The notes: a model not told the origin generated them from the sequence alone. Positions 48,790 to 60,004 are shown, numbered from the stretch's first letter. The stretch: 64,000 nucleotides of DNA from Aselliscus stoliczkanus (GCA_033961575.1 CM066727.1:2008001-2072000); one strand, 5' to 3'. A program made the numbers and translations.

Positions 48790-49190
48790 GGGGTCATATG
48801 TTGGTGCAGCCACTGTGGATAACAGTAAGGAGGTCCCTCAAAACATTAAAAATAGAACCACCATGTGATCCAACAGTCCTTCTTCTGGTTATGCAGAGGA
48901 AACAAAATCACTACCTCAAAGAGACCTGGGTGCCAAGTTCACTGCAGCATTAATCACAGGCGCCAAGACAGAGAAGCCACCTAGTGTCCCTCAGCAGATG
49001 AATGGAGGAAGAAGGCGTGACAGTATATGTAGGGATACATAGATACACACACCACGGCGCATTATTCAACCACAGAAAAGAGGGAAACCTTCTCATTCAC
49101 AAGACATCAACGAACCTGGTGGGCATTAGGCTGGGTGAGATCAGTCAGAGACACACAAACACTGTGTGATCTCACTTACATGCATCAATT
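48790..49190 (+). mobile_element. Old L1 fragment (ORF2 3' end)
   Basis: GTGCAGCCACTGTGGATAAC, CACCATGTGATCCAACAGTC, CACTGCAGCATTAATCACAG, CAGCAGATGAATGGAGGAAG and TCTCACTTACATGC match the end of L1 ORF2. The frame is broken by several stops. Non-functional. Confidence 0.85.
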
Positions 49191-49369
49191 GTGCAAAATA
49201 AATATTTGTAGCATGAATAAGTGAATGAACACCATAGTACCTTTTTTATCCCAAATCACAGATAGTATCTCTTTTAGTGTGAAGTGGAATATAACAGAAA
49301 TATAAAGCATCAATTTTAAATGGGGTCATTGTTAAAATTCTTTTTTATAAGTGCCAGTAGAAAGTTTAG
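49191..49369. other. AT-rich spacer
   Basis: Nothing recognised. Confidence 0.5.
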
Positions 49370-49535
49370 CCATTCAGAAACATTTACAAACAGTGGGTAA
49401 GGTGCTGTGAAAGGTGCTTGGCTTTCAGACATCAGGCCTTGGACCTACGATGTTACATGAGCATGTTTCCACCCTGTGGGCCTCGGTGCCTCATGGTGAA
49501 AGGGACATATTATTCCACTCAGGATTGTAAAACGT
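49370..49535 (+). mobile_element. MIR SINE relic
   Basis: ATGAGCATGTTTCCACCCTGTGGGCCTCGGTGCCTCATGGTGAAAGGGACAT follows the MIR segment ...CTCTGTGCCTCAGTTTCCTCATCTGTAAAATGGG. Decayed. Confidence 0.55.
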
Positions 49536-49819
49536 ACTCTTTAGAACACATGTAAAACTGCTACAATGCATATCCCTATTATATGCATAAGTATTAGCAG
49601 CTATTCACAATTATTATATGAAAAATGAAATAATGAAAAAAACCACACCAGGAAAAATTAGTTCTAGATGTTTTTTTTAATAAACTGAAATTTAGTGTCA
49701 CTTCTGCAAGATTTCTCGAGGCTACTCTGGATTACTTTTTCTTCCCCAACTTAAGAAACAAATTTACATTCTAAAAGTCCTGGGTGAAACTGTTACATGA
49801 TACAAATCCGATGTGCTAT
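49536..49819. other. AT-rich spacer
   Basis: Nothing recognised. Confidence 0.5.
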
Positions 49820-51215
49820 AAAGAATAAAGTCTGCTACAAAGCTAAGTAACCAAGGCAGTATGATAGTTGTGAAATAGACAAACAGAAGAGAATAACAGA
49901 ATAGAGAGCCCAGAAACAGGCCTCCACAAAGATGGTCAACTGACCTTTGTCTGGCAAAAGAGCAAAGGCAATACAAAGGAGCAAAGCTAGGCTTTTCAAC
50001 AGATGGTACTAAAAGAACTGGCCATTCACATGCAAAAAAACCTGAATTTAAACACAGATCTCACACAGATCCCTACTCAAAACGGACCACAGTCCTCAAT
50101 GTAAAATGAAAACTATACAATTCCTAGAAGGTACTAGGAGAAAATCTAAATGACTGTGGGTTTGGTAATGACTGTTTAAATACAATAGCAAAAGTATGAT
50201 CTGGAAAAAAGTAGAAAAGTTGGACATCATTAAAATTAAAAACTTGTGCTCTATGACATGTTAAGAGACTAATAAGACAAGCCATGGATGGGAACAAAAT
50301 ATTTGCAAAAGACATAACTGGTAAAAATTGTTATTCAAAATATACAGAGAACTCTTAAAACCCAATAATAAGAAAACACACAACCCAATTAAAGTGGAAA
50401 ACAAATAAAAACAAAAATGACTTGGAGAGATACTTTACCTAAGAAGATAAACAGATGGCAAATAAGCAAACGAAAATATGTTCCACATCATACTTAAGTC
50501 ATCAGGGAAATGCAAATTAAAACAGCAGCGAGGCACCACTACAGACCTAACAGGCTGGCCAAAGTTCAGAGCACTGACCACACAAATGCTGGGAAGAGGT
50601 GCAGCTCCAGGAATATCATTCATTGCTGGTGAGAATGCTAAAGGTGTAGCACTTTGGAGGACATTTGGGTGATTTCTTACAAAACTAAACCTAATCTTAC
50701 CATTCAACCCAGCTATTGTGTTCTTTGGTATTTACCCAAAGGAGTGGAAAAGTTATGTCCACACAAACCCTGCACGTAGATGTTTGTAACAGCTTTACTC
50801 ATAATTGCCAAAACTCGAAAGCAATCAAGATGCCCTTCAGCAGGTGATGAATAAACAAACTGTGGCCCATCCAGACAATGACCAAAAACCAAACAACCCA
50901 CCAAACACACACACAAACAAACAAAACTATCAAGCCATAAAAGGACATGGAGGAACTTTAAATGCATATCACGAAGTGACAGAAGCCAATTTGAAAAGGC
51001 TGCACACTGTGTGATTCCAACTCTATGACCTTCTGGAAAATCTAAGTATTTACAAGCAGGGTAATAAGATATCTGGTATTTGCTTTAAGATACTGTAGGG
51101 GGAAAAAATGTGAGTAGGTGGATAGATGAAATACAAATAATGGGATGTCCATGATGGATTCATTAGGGATTCTTTGAACGACTCTCTCTGCTTCCATGTG
51201 TGTTAAAAATTCTCC
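49820..51215 (+). mobile_element. Old L1, ORF2 C-terminal third and 3' UTR
   Basis: Runs in order through recognisable ORF2 text: CAGAATAGAGAGCCCAGAAA, AATGTAAAATGAAAACTATA, TTCCTAGAAGGTACTAGGAG, GGAAATGCAAATTAAAACAG, CTGGTGAGAATGCTAAAGGT and ATTGCCAAAACTCGAAAGCA. It ends in a 3' UTR finishing near AATTCTCCTTAATAAC. Frames are broken throughout. It is a 5'-truncated, inactive L1M-type element of about 1.4 kb. Confidence 0.9.
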
Positions 51216-51399
51216 TTAATAACAGAGTGAGGGCATGAGTTTCAGTAGCTGCAGTGCTTTCCCTCCCCTTCCTACCTTCTCACTCATTCAGTTGCCATCA
51301 CGTCAATCGCAGAATTTCCAGCTCTGTGCCAGAGGGTTCATGCTACCTACCCATGGACGCACGCTCTCCAGGAACGTCCACCTAACTCTTTCTTTAAAA

Positions 51400-51555
51400 C
51401 CTTTTCCTTTTTTATTAGTTTCAGGTGTACAAAGCAACATACTAGTTAGACTTTTACACCCCTCACAAAGGGCTAACCCCCCAACCTACGACCCCTTTGA
51501 CATCTTATACAGCTGTTACAATACCATTGACTATCTTCCTTCTGCTGTACTTTAC

Positions 51556-51556
<1 letters not shown>
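51400..51556 (-). mobile_element. L1 3' end, inverted piece
   Basis: TTTTATTAGTTTCAGGTGTACAAAGCAACATACTAG is the reverse complement of an L1 3' end (CACCTGAAACTAATAAAA). CCATTGACTATCTTCC...GTACTTTACAT continues into the 3' UTR. It faces the plus-strand L1 piece across the TA repeat. Confidence 0.75.

Positions 51557-51557
<1 letters not shown>

Positions 51558-51590
<33 letters not shown>
51558..51590. repeat. (TA)n microsatellite
   Basis: About 16 TA units exactly at the junction of two oppositely oriented L1 3' pieces. Prone to cruciform extrusion. Confidence 0.97.
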
Positions 51591-51592
<2 letters not shown>

Positions 51593-51631
51593 CATTCAAT
51601 ATTATTCTACCTCATCTTCAAGTATATACTG

Positions 51632-51950
51632 CAGCTATCTCACTTATATGTGGAATCTAAAGGATAAGCAAACAAAAAAGAATAAATGAGCAAACACAAC
51701 ACAAATAGACTCAGATACAGAGAGGAAACGGATGGTTACTAAATGGGAGTGGGATGGGAATGGCAGAAAGGTGAAGGGATTAGACAGTACAAATTGGTAC
51801 TTACAAAATAGTTATGGGGATGCAAAATACAGTATGGGGAATATAGTCAATAACGGTGTAAAGATTATATAAGGTGCCAGATGGGTACTGGACTTATCAG
51901 GGGATCCCCTCCTAGACTGTGTAGATGCCTGGCCACTTAACTCTTGGACT
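51632..51950 (+). mobile_element. L1 3' UTR fragment
   Basis: CTCACTTATATGTGGAATCT, GAGGAAACGGATGGTTACTA, GGGGAATATAGTCAATAACG and GCCAGATGGGTACTGGACTT match an L1 3' UTR. Part of it (about 51820-51900) is complementary to the inverted piece at 51440-51550. Confidence 0.85.
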
Positions 51951-52808
51951 GCATGCCCCACACGTCACACTAGCTTATGCCACCTGAAGTGCCAGCGTCT
52001 CCTTTAGGTAAAATATTTAGAAAATGAAGGATGCGCCAGTCATTTAGAGGTAGTTGTAGATTGATTCTTGGAGATAGACAAGCATTTTGTCCTCACTTCG
52101 AATACACTTTGATTACACCACTTCAATTTTCTTTTACTCAGGAAGGAGCCATTTTCATTGATTACTTCCTTGATACCCAGCTCAGGACAGCTCATCTCCA
52201 AGGCCCAGAAACATGAAGTGACTTTGCAAAGTCACCATCTACTCAGTGGAGTCACCATGATTCCTTCCCTGTCAGCTCAAAACAAGAAAGAAATGAAAGA
52301 AAGAAATAACAGGATCTCTAAAAGATGATTTTCCCCAGCATTTTACATGAACATTGAATAAAATTAAAATAAAGTTGCAACTAATTAAATTAAGCGATTA
52401 AGTAACAAAAATGTTATAAAATGTCAACAATAAATGTTGACCTACACTATACAGAATATTTTATCATGGTCGGGGAGGCTGCTAAACGGAGGTCATACAT
52501 TAGGAAACATAATATAATGAGCTTTAAACACAAATGTGAAATTCAGTAGCCTTAGATCAGGTACTCTAAAGCACTTTGTTCTGCACATGGGTGAACTCTT
52601 ACCTGGTTTCATGGGTATTTAACTAGTGGGGCAGAGCAGTGATTGTCCTAGTCAGATGGGGATGTGTTCCAAAGATGCAGTCGGTGCTCATGCATAAATC
52701 AGCCAACATTTACAATGTTTTTGTGTTAACTAGACTTGATTCAAAGTTATCCCTGTGTTAACAGCACTGCCACTCTCAAAATACCCTTTTACTTAGCTGG
52801 TTTTTCTT
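51951..52808. other. Unidentified, AT-rich sequence
   Basis: No supported gene or named repeat. Confidence 0.5.
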
Positions 52809-52818
52809 AAGAGCTGAG

Positions 52819-52942
52819 TGGAGAGCTGACTCTGGGTCACGGTGAACACTTACGCAGTATAGATGATGTATTACAGAATGGTGCACTTGGAACCTATGTT
52901 GTGTTGAACATTGTCACCCCAATAAATTTTAATAATAATAAA
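52819..52942 (+). mobile_element. Severely 5'-truncated L1 insertion, 124 bp
   Basis: Only the last L1 bases are present (ATGGTGCACTTGGAACCTAT, GAACATTGTCACCCCAATAA, then an AATA-rich tail). A 10-bp direct repeat AAGAGCTGAG flanks it at 52809-52818 and 52943-52952, as produced by target-primed reverse transcription. Confidence 0.8.
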
Positions 52943-52952
52943 AAGAGCTGAG

Positions 52953-53200
52953 CAGCGTCATAGGAAGGCTAAAGAATTCTAGTTAGCTGGAAGCTGCCTT
53001 TCCCTTTCCTATGCCTTGTATCCAGCAACCTTAACATGCTTCCTTGTTATGTGGTGTGGTTCAATTTCTAATAAGATTAGAATACCCATATGTTTATTTT
53101 ATAAATTAGGTCAGTAAGTGGATGACTTAATTATGCAGATGCATTAGTTCTTAAAATGAGTATCACATTCCAATAAAAAAAGAAGCCAGGACACTGACTG
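52953..53200. other. Unidentified sequence
   Basis: Nothing recognised. Confidence 0.5.
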
Positions 53201-53210
53201 GTGTGGTATG

Positions 53211-53317
53211 AGTGAATGTGTGTGCGCGTGCACGCGCATGTGTGCGCGTGCACGCGCATGTGTGTGCGTGCATGTGTGCGTGTGTGTGTATGCATGTGTG
53301 TGTGCGTGCGCGTGTAG
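53211..53317. repeat. GT/CG alternating repeat with paired palindromes
   Basis: Alternating purine-pyrimidine sequence. A 20-bp unit TGTGCGCGTGCACGCGCATG is repeated at 53221 and 53241, each containing the perfect 16-bp palindrome TGCGCGTGCACGCGCA. The rest is interrupted GT. Very strong Z-DNA potential. Arginine-, cysteine- or histidine-rich frames here are artefacts. Confidence 0.95.
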
Positions 53318-53589
53318 GGAGGGTGTGGTCACTATCTTGGTGACCTCTGTGGCTTGTCTTCTGGACCACGCATGTGGACATTCTCTATCAAACCTGTCTC
53401 AGTGCAGAGAATGTTAGGAATTTCTGGTGTGGACTGTCGTTTATAATTTCTCTTATAATTTTTAAAACAAGGTCTTTAAAAATTGGTATTTCAAAATGAT
53501 ATGTTTATGGTCCTCCTGAGCAAAATGGAAAGTAGAGACATTACTACACTTACACGTCAGGATGCTAGTGCTCCTGCCTGTGATTTCTG
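53318..53589. other. Unidentified sequence
   Basis: Nothing recognised. Confidence 0.5.
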
Positions 53590-53594
53590 TCCCA

Positions 53595-53765
53595 GTGGAA
53601 ATCGGTAGTAACAGTGGGCATTGTTACTCGCTACTTCTTTGTATCAAGCACTGGACTAAGTGCTTTATGTGAGCTGTAGCAAATAATGAAAATGACCCTA
53701 TAAGGTAGATATTATCATTACTATTTTAGAAATTAGGAAATGAGGCTTAATACGATTTCATTTGT
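53595..53765 (+). mobile_element. MIR SINE relic
   Basis: TCAAGCACTGGACTAAGTGCTTTATGTGAGC, CCTATAAGGTAGATATTATCATTA and TTAGAAATTAGGAAATGAGGCTTA follow MIR (CACTGTTCTAAGCGCTTTACATG...CCTATGAGGTAGGTACTATTATTA...ACAGATGAGGAAACTGAGGC). Confidence 0.85.
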
Positions 53766-54548
53766 TTAGTAATTCCTCTTGGTTTGAAAAAGGCATGCAG
53801 ATGCAGTGATGGAAAAATGAAGGAAGCATGTAACTCGAGTTTGGTCTGAAAGAACTTATATGGCTTCAGCGTCATGCACTTTGCGCTGTGAAAATCCTCT
53901 CTAAGCTCATCTCTAATTCATTCTCCTTTCCTTTCCCTGGAATGGCGGCCATCACCTTGGACATGAGGTACCTGTCCTGGGTCACCTCGTCATGAACAGA
54001 CTGAAATGCAGTGAATTTCACGCTCTGGATCAGACCTCAAATCAACTTGCAATTCAGTCTCTGACTCACTGAGAGAGATGAGGGAAAATTGCTACATCTG
54101 GTGGTTCCCATTTTAGCTATTTATTATCCATAATGTCTTCCTAAATTGTTTCTCCTTTAAATTTTTACATGCTTCACATTTTAGTTTCCTGGGACAAAAC
54201 CCTTCGTGCCCTGCCTCTGAGGTTTCACCCACACCAGCACGATACTCGCACCCTCACGCCCCTTGGGTGTGGGCTACCACGTTCCCAAGGGCAGGACTGC
54301 AGAAAACGCTTCACAGGCTCGTCAGCTCCAATGTACCTCATTTCACCCCGAGCCCGCTGACATTTACACTTGAATTAAGATTTCTGAGAATGACCCTTCT
54401 GGAGGAAAGCATGGAAAGTCTCACGTGTGCCCATCTGCCTTCCACTGTAGGATGTGCTGAGACCTAGAGACCTTAAGGCATATTAAAAAAAAAATGCTGC
54501 TCAACAGTAGTATTGCTTCAATGGAAAATTTGAATATTCTGATGGCGC
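53766..54548. other. Unidentified sequence, no supported gene
   Basis: Nothing recognised apart from an A run at 54485-54496. Confidence 0.5.
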
Positions 54549-54564
54549 TTGGTCCGTATATCTT

Positions 54565-54632
54565 TCTTTTTTTTTTTTTTTTTTGAGGGCAGTGTCACTG
54601 GCCCTAACATGTGGGACCGAACCGGGGCCCCC
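54565..54632 (-). mobile_element. 5'-truncated short SINE, 68 bp
   Basis: Minus-strand insertion: T run at the left, then GAGGGCAGTGTCACTGGCCC and ATGTGGGACCGAACCGGGGCC, the complement of the short SINE from the B-box region to its A tail. A perfect 15-bp direct repeat TGGTCCGTATATCTT flanks it at 54550-54564 and 54633-54647, proving an independent retrotransposition. Confidence 0.95.
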
Positions 54633-54647
54633 TGGTCCGTATATCTT

Positions 54648-54851
54648 AAAGATAAGATATGTGGTCCCATTTTCCAAGTGATTAACTTGAATTTGCTCTC
54701 TTTATTAATACAAGTAAAAGTAATAGTAATATCACTATACTCCAGAGAAAGTGTACAATATAAAAATTCTTCTCTGTGATCAGGTATCTGTTTGTTGTGT
54801 ATGTAACCCAAAACAGATACATAGGTAGACAATACATAGATAAAGAGACAG
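54648..54851. other. AT-rich spacer
   Basis: Nothing recognised. Confidence 0.5.
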
Positions 54852-54975
54852 AGATAGATGATAGATAGATAGATAGGTGGGTGGGTGGGTGGGTGGGTAG
54901 GTAGACAGATATAGATGATAGGTAGATAGATGGCATATACATAGCTTATAGTTGATAGATAGATGACAGGACAGA
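54852..54975. repeat. (GATA)n / (GGTG)n compound microsatellite
   Basis: A GATA block is followed by about six GGTG units (54877-54899), then degenerate GATA and GACA units. Several motifs abut, so length variation is likely. Confidence 0.95.
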
Positions 54976-55370
54976 CAGAAAGACAGGTAACCTGCTCTGT
55001 GCCAGGTATTATGCTATGGTGAGTAAAACTGGGCAGGCAGTCAATAAATCAACACTATTTATCAAATATTTATTATGTGATATGCATAATATATTCTAAG
55101 TATGCAACCAACTACAAGTCAAGGCCTCTTATCAAGAAGGTTATATCCTAAGAGAAAAGAAAAGAACAAAAAAACTAAATGAATAAATATTTTCAATTAC
55201 TGACAGATCCGCATGATAAGAGCAGGGCAATGTGGTATATTACTTTTGTTAGGATGTGAGCTGGGCTAACCTCACGCCAGTGTTTAGGGAAAAAGGACGG
55301 TCTGAGGATATTGGATTGATATTGATATTGGATTCTTACTGAGACAATGTGAAGGCGGCAGCTGCAGGTA
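54976..55370. other. Unidentified, AT-rich sequence
   Basis: MIR-like words (GCTCTGTGCCAGGTATTATGCTA) at about 54992-55015 are too short to call firmly. Nothing else recognised. Confidence 0.5.
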
Positions 55371-55373
55371 GAC

Positions 55374-55405
55374 TCATTCATTCATTCATTCATTCATTCA
55401 TTCAA
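55374..55405. repeat. (ATTC)n microsatellite
   Basis: About eight CATT units, possibly grown from the end of a MIR or L2 relic (CATTCATCCAGTGAGTCCCT follows). Confidence 0.95.
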
Positions 55406-55574
55406 CATTCATCCAGTGAGTCCCTACCATGTTCTAAGTACAGTCCAACAGTGCAGCATCACAGCCCCCAGTCTCATATTTTGTAAGACAATAAAAGAGA
55501 TATTCAATACATTAATGTGGATATATAGTTATTAGATAATGAAAGGAGATAAAAATAAAACAGGAAGGAGACTG

Positions 55575-55795
55575 AAAAGTGTGAGTGTGTGTGTGTATGT
55601 GTGTGAATATGTGAGTGTGTGTCTGTGTCTGTGTGAGCGTGTGTGCATGTGTGAGTGTGTGTGCATGTGTGAGCGTGCATGTGCATGTGTGAGTTTGCGT
55701 GTGTGTGAACGTGTGTGTGTATGTGTGGGTTTGTATGTGTATGCATGTGTGTGTGTGAGTGTGTGTGTGTGTGAGCACGTGCGTGCGTGCAGGGG
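55575..55795. repeat. Interrupted (TG)n repeat
   Basis: About 220 bp of TG with GAG, CTG, CATG and AATG interruptions. All minus-strand histidine/threonine-rich frames over it are artefacts. Confidence 0.95.
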
Positions 55796-56804
55796 GGCAC
55801 ACTGAGAAGATGAACAAGCACCTAGATAAGTCACAGGCATTCACAAGTCAGAAGTGCTCCGATCTGGAGAAAAGACCAGGTGACCCTCTTATGCTTAGGT
55901 GACAGCGCTTTAGTTGCCAGGTTTGGGGCTCCCTGGAATGAGGTGGGGACGGCTGAGGGGCAGAGGGCTCACATGATCTAACCACAAAGCCGTGTCAGCC
56001 AGGCTGTCTACTGCGCCTCCAGGAGGAGATGTCAGGACACAGCTGCACACATGCATGTGGGGCTTGGGGGGGAGGGCTACAAGAACATTCAATGCTGGGG
56101 GTCATCACGGGGAGGCGGTATGAACAGCCGGCAGGCTGGGTGAGAAGTGCACAGGAGTGGAGGTGGGGGAGTCTCCCGTGACCGCTAAGGCTTTCTGTCA
56201 GACAGTTCAGAGAGGCAGGGGGACCAGCGATGGGACTGAGAAGGGCAGGCCACTGTCTGGGTGGCATCGCCACTGGCAACTTCAGATGAGAGTGTGGGGC
56301 ACAAACCGGACAGGCATGGGTTCAAAGGAGACCAGAGGGGAGAGGCTAGAGGCGCCACGGGGGTCTTGGCTGCAAAAAGGATGAGAGAAGTGGGACCACA
56401 GGGCCAGGGAGAGGGGCAGCTCATGAAAGACGCAGAAAGAGCTAGAACTCGGCAGGGTCAGGGCAGCCGCAAAGCTCAGTGGGCTTGTGGGGCGGGCGGG
56501 GGGGCGGGCAGAGAGCCTGGGGGTGAGGTGGGGGTGGGCGAGGAAGGGTGGCGGGCACCAGTCTGTGCATGGAGGCGAAAGCCAGACCAGGAAGACTTGT
56601 GGATGCAGAAAAAATTCACTCTGAGTACAAAGGGAAACTACAGACAGTAGGCCCCAGGTGGGCAGAGCCATCGTGGAGTATGTACCGAAGAGTGGCGAAG
56701 ACTGTATCTTCCCTCTGTTTCGAAGGGTGATTAGCAAGTTACCCAAAGGGAAGTTTGAGGAGGGGAGGAGGCCTGGGATTAGTCAGCAGGAGGAAAGGCA
56801 GGGT
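55796..56804. other. G-rich unidentified block
   Basis: GC-rich, with clustered G runs at 56488-56560 (GGGGCGGGCGGGGGGGCGGG and later GGGGGTG, GGGGGTGGG) that could form quadruplexes. Overlapping frames on both strands (56157-56867) have no domain. Some wording resembles old mammalian repeats but no family is assigned. Confidence 0.5.
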
Positions 56805-58054
56805 GCAAGGTGTGTGTGTGAGAGAGTGTGTGTGAGTGTGCGAGTGTGTGAGTGTGTGAGTGTGTGAGTATGAGGGTGTGTGAGAGTGTGAGTGTGAGTA
56901 TGTGAGAGTGTGAGAGTGTGAGTGTGCGAATGTGAGAGTATGTGTGAGTGAGTGAGTGTGTGTGAGTGTGAGTGTGTGTGAGAGTGTGTGTATGTGTGAG
57001 TGTGAGAGTGTGAGTGTGAGAGTATGTGAGAGTGTGTGTGTGAGTGCGTGTGAGTGCGTGTGAGTTGGAGAGTGTGTGTGTGAGTGTGAGTGAGTGTGAG
57101 TGTGAGTGTGTGTGAGAGTGTGTGTATGTGTGAGTGTGAGAGTGTGAGTGTGAGAGTATGTGTGTGAGTGTGAGTGTGCGAGTGTGAGAGTATGTGTGAG
57201 TGAGTGTGTGTGAGTGAAACTATGACTGTGAGTGTGAGTGTGTGAGAGTATGTGAGAGTGTGTGAGTGCGTGTGAGTGAGTGTGAGTTGGAGAGTGTGTG
57301 TGTGAGTGTGAGTGTGAGACTGTGAGAGTGTGTGTGTGAGTGTGAGTGTGAGACTGTGAGAGTGTGTGAGAGTGTGTGTGTGAGAGTATGTGTGAGTGAG
57401 TGTGTGAGTGTGAGACTATGTGAGAGTGTGTGTGTGAGTGTGTGAGTGTGTGAGAGTATGTGTGAGTGAGTGAGAGTGTGTGAGTGTGAGAGTGTGAGTG
57501 TGCGAGTGTGTGAGTGAGTGTGTGAGTATGTGAGAGTGTGTATGTGTGAGTGTGAGAGTGTGTGTGTGAGAGTATGTGTGTGAGTGTGAGTGTGTGAGTG
57601 TCAGTGAGTGTGAGAGTGAGAGTGTGCGAATGTGAGAGTGTGAGAGTATGTGAGTGAGTGTGTGTGAGTGAAACTGTGTGACTGTGAGAGTGTGTGAGTG
57701 TGAGAGTATGTGAGAGTGTGAGTGCGTGTGAGTGAGTGTGAGTTGGAGAGTGTGTGTGAGTGTGAGACTGTGAGTGTGTGAGTATGTGTGAGTGTGAGAG
57801 TGTGTGTGAGTGTGTGAGTGAGTGTGAGTGTGAGACTATGTGAGAGTGTGAGAGTGTGAGAGTGTGTGTGTGAGTGTGAGCGTGTGTGAGTATGTGTGTG
57901 AGAGTGTGTGTGAGTGTGAGTATGTGAGTGTGTGTGAGTGAGTGTGAGTGTGTGTGAGAGTGTGAGTGTGAGAGTGTGAGTGTGAGAGTGTGAGTGTGAG
58001 AGTGTGAGTGTGAGAGTGTGTGAGTGTGTGTGTGTGAGTGCATGTGTGTGTGTC
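56805..58054. repeat. 1.25-kb TG/GA minisatellite
   Basis: Almost entirely TG, TGAG and TGAGAG units. Rare variant words act as landmarks and recur at spaced intervals: TGAGTTGGAG at 57061, 57283 and 57739 (222 and 456 bp apart), GAAAC at 57216 and 57670 (454 bp), and GTGTGTATGTGTGAG at about 56985 and 57119 (134 bp). This shows larger duplicated blocks on top of the dinucleotide repeat. The minus strand is open for 434 codons of His, Thr, Leu and Ser only because the repeat contains no stop words in that frame. Confidence 0.97.
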
Positions 58055-60004
58055 ACTCAGGTGGAGGGCAATGCTATCTGGGAGGCAGACAGGGACCAGG
58101 TTTCAAAGGGTCTTGAGGACCCCGTCACAGCTCAGGTTTACCTCACAGGCGCAACAACCCCTAGAAGGCCTTGGAACGAGGGCTAAGTTCTCAGCCCCTC
58201 CGCAGGGCCGTGCTGTAGAGCGGAATGTGCGGAGTAATGCAATTTAGCAAAAACACTTACCGCCCAATAAGAAATGCTGCATAATAAAACGAACAAAAAA
58301 CGGAATTGTTCAAATTGTCCGATATACTAAGCCTAATTTTAGTGAAGTACACTCTGATTAATCCTCTTAATAGAAGGAATATTAACATAAAAATCACAAG
58401 TAATACAAGTCTGACTTTACATTATGATAGATTTATCACAGACGCAGAAGAGGATGGAACAAAATTATTTTGAAGGATGACATAAGTATTTGTAATTTTA
58501 CAGGGACATCCAGATAAGACATTTTAGTTTGATTTTCATTGCTAAAAGGAAAAACAGAAATTAAGTATTCAACTAAAGCTAGCTTAAAGATGCCATTGTA
58601 ATGTAAATAGCATGTGATGTAAAACTAAAATTGGGTCAAAAGGTGTCATAGGTAATTGTTATATGGATTCTAGAAAACTCCCTGAAAGTAGGTAAGATGG
58701 CAGTTTGCTTGGCTGGAAGGGTAATTCATAGCTAAACCCTATTCTGAGCAGCCTCATTACATGACAGGTCAAACAGCAAGTATGGCTTCGATTTACACTA
58801 GGATTCTTTTTTTGTTTCTTAGAAATTGCCACCATATTCGTTACATGATGCATTCAGTGAATGCATCTGATACTCTCCTAATTATTTTCTGTGTTTTTAA
58901 GACTCACACTGAACCAGACCTTCCCGATGTCCACCTTCCCATATGGGGTCATGTCCCAGTGCCGGAACCCTGCCTCACTGTGGCCTGCTCACTGCATCTC
59001 ATTTGCACCAAAAGCTGTCGAGATTTTCTTTAGGGGAGAGTGGAAAATTTCATACATGTTAATTATTGAACTTGAATTTTCTCCTGAAAGCTGTGATTTT
59101 CCCAGATACACAATGAAGGGATCTTGTGTGGATGTGATGTGGTCCATACTATTTTATATGCCTTTCAAACGGACTGTTCAAACTATGAAATAGGCCTTTT
59201 AACAAGCAAATTGAACTCCCTACAGGTATCCTAACAATTGCAATGTACACAGTTAGCAAATACAGCGTCTTTCACCGCCAAAGCCTCCATTAATCCCCCA
59301 ATTTGTTAATCTCAGTTTACATCCTTGACTTGTCATATATTTTCACATATCTGGAAACATCATTTCCTTTCCTTCTCTGGAATAAACTCCCTCCAGTGCT
59401 TCTCCCCATAGGCTTCCTCTTTATGAAAATAATGTAAATGCATTGAACTCAAGGGATAACACAAAATAAGTACTGTACCAAATAAATCTAAGCATGTGCC
59501 ATAATTAAATTATCCAATGTAATCTAATTAGTGTCATGATTAATTAGCATAGATTAGTAAAAAAAAAGTCATGAACACTTTTGAAGTTGAAACATTGTCT
59601 GTATGTATCCCTCATGATTCATATTATGGCGATTCCATTTTGCAGCCAAGACAACAGAGCCAAAAAGGGAAGCAGAATGGTCCATTTTAAACCTCAAAAT
59701 ACACAGCCAAACTAGAAATAGAAGATTACAAATTCTGGGGGGAAAAGTCAGGAAGAATTTGTAATCTGTATTTCTTTTATTCTTTATCATTTGGATTAAA
59801 TGTCATTTCCACAATTTAAATTCCCTTATTTCATGATTGGTACAGCTCACTTGAACCCCCATGAAAATGTCTAGTCAACGGCGGGATTGTGAATGAGGAC
59901 ATTTCACCCCACTTAGGCAGCCACTGGTCAGCTGTTGCTGTTTATGCCATGGATAATTTTGGGCCCAATGTTTCTAGCCTTTCCTGCATTTAAAAAAAAA
60001 TAGA
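58055..60004. other. AT-rich sequence, no supported gene
   Basis: No named repeat. The frames at 58761-59193 overlap and have no domain. Composition and lack of repeats suggest old unique sequence. Confidence 0.5.

Noticed and set aside
56739..58043. 434-codon open frame on the minus strand (His/Thr/Leu/Ser repeats)
   Set aside because: It is wholly produced by the TG/GA simple repeat, has no domain and uses only a handful of codons. Other frames of the same repeat are also long.
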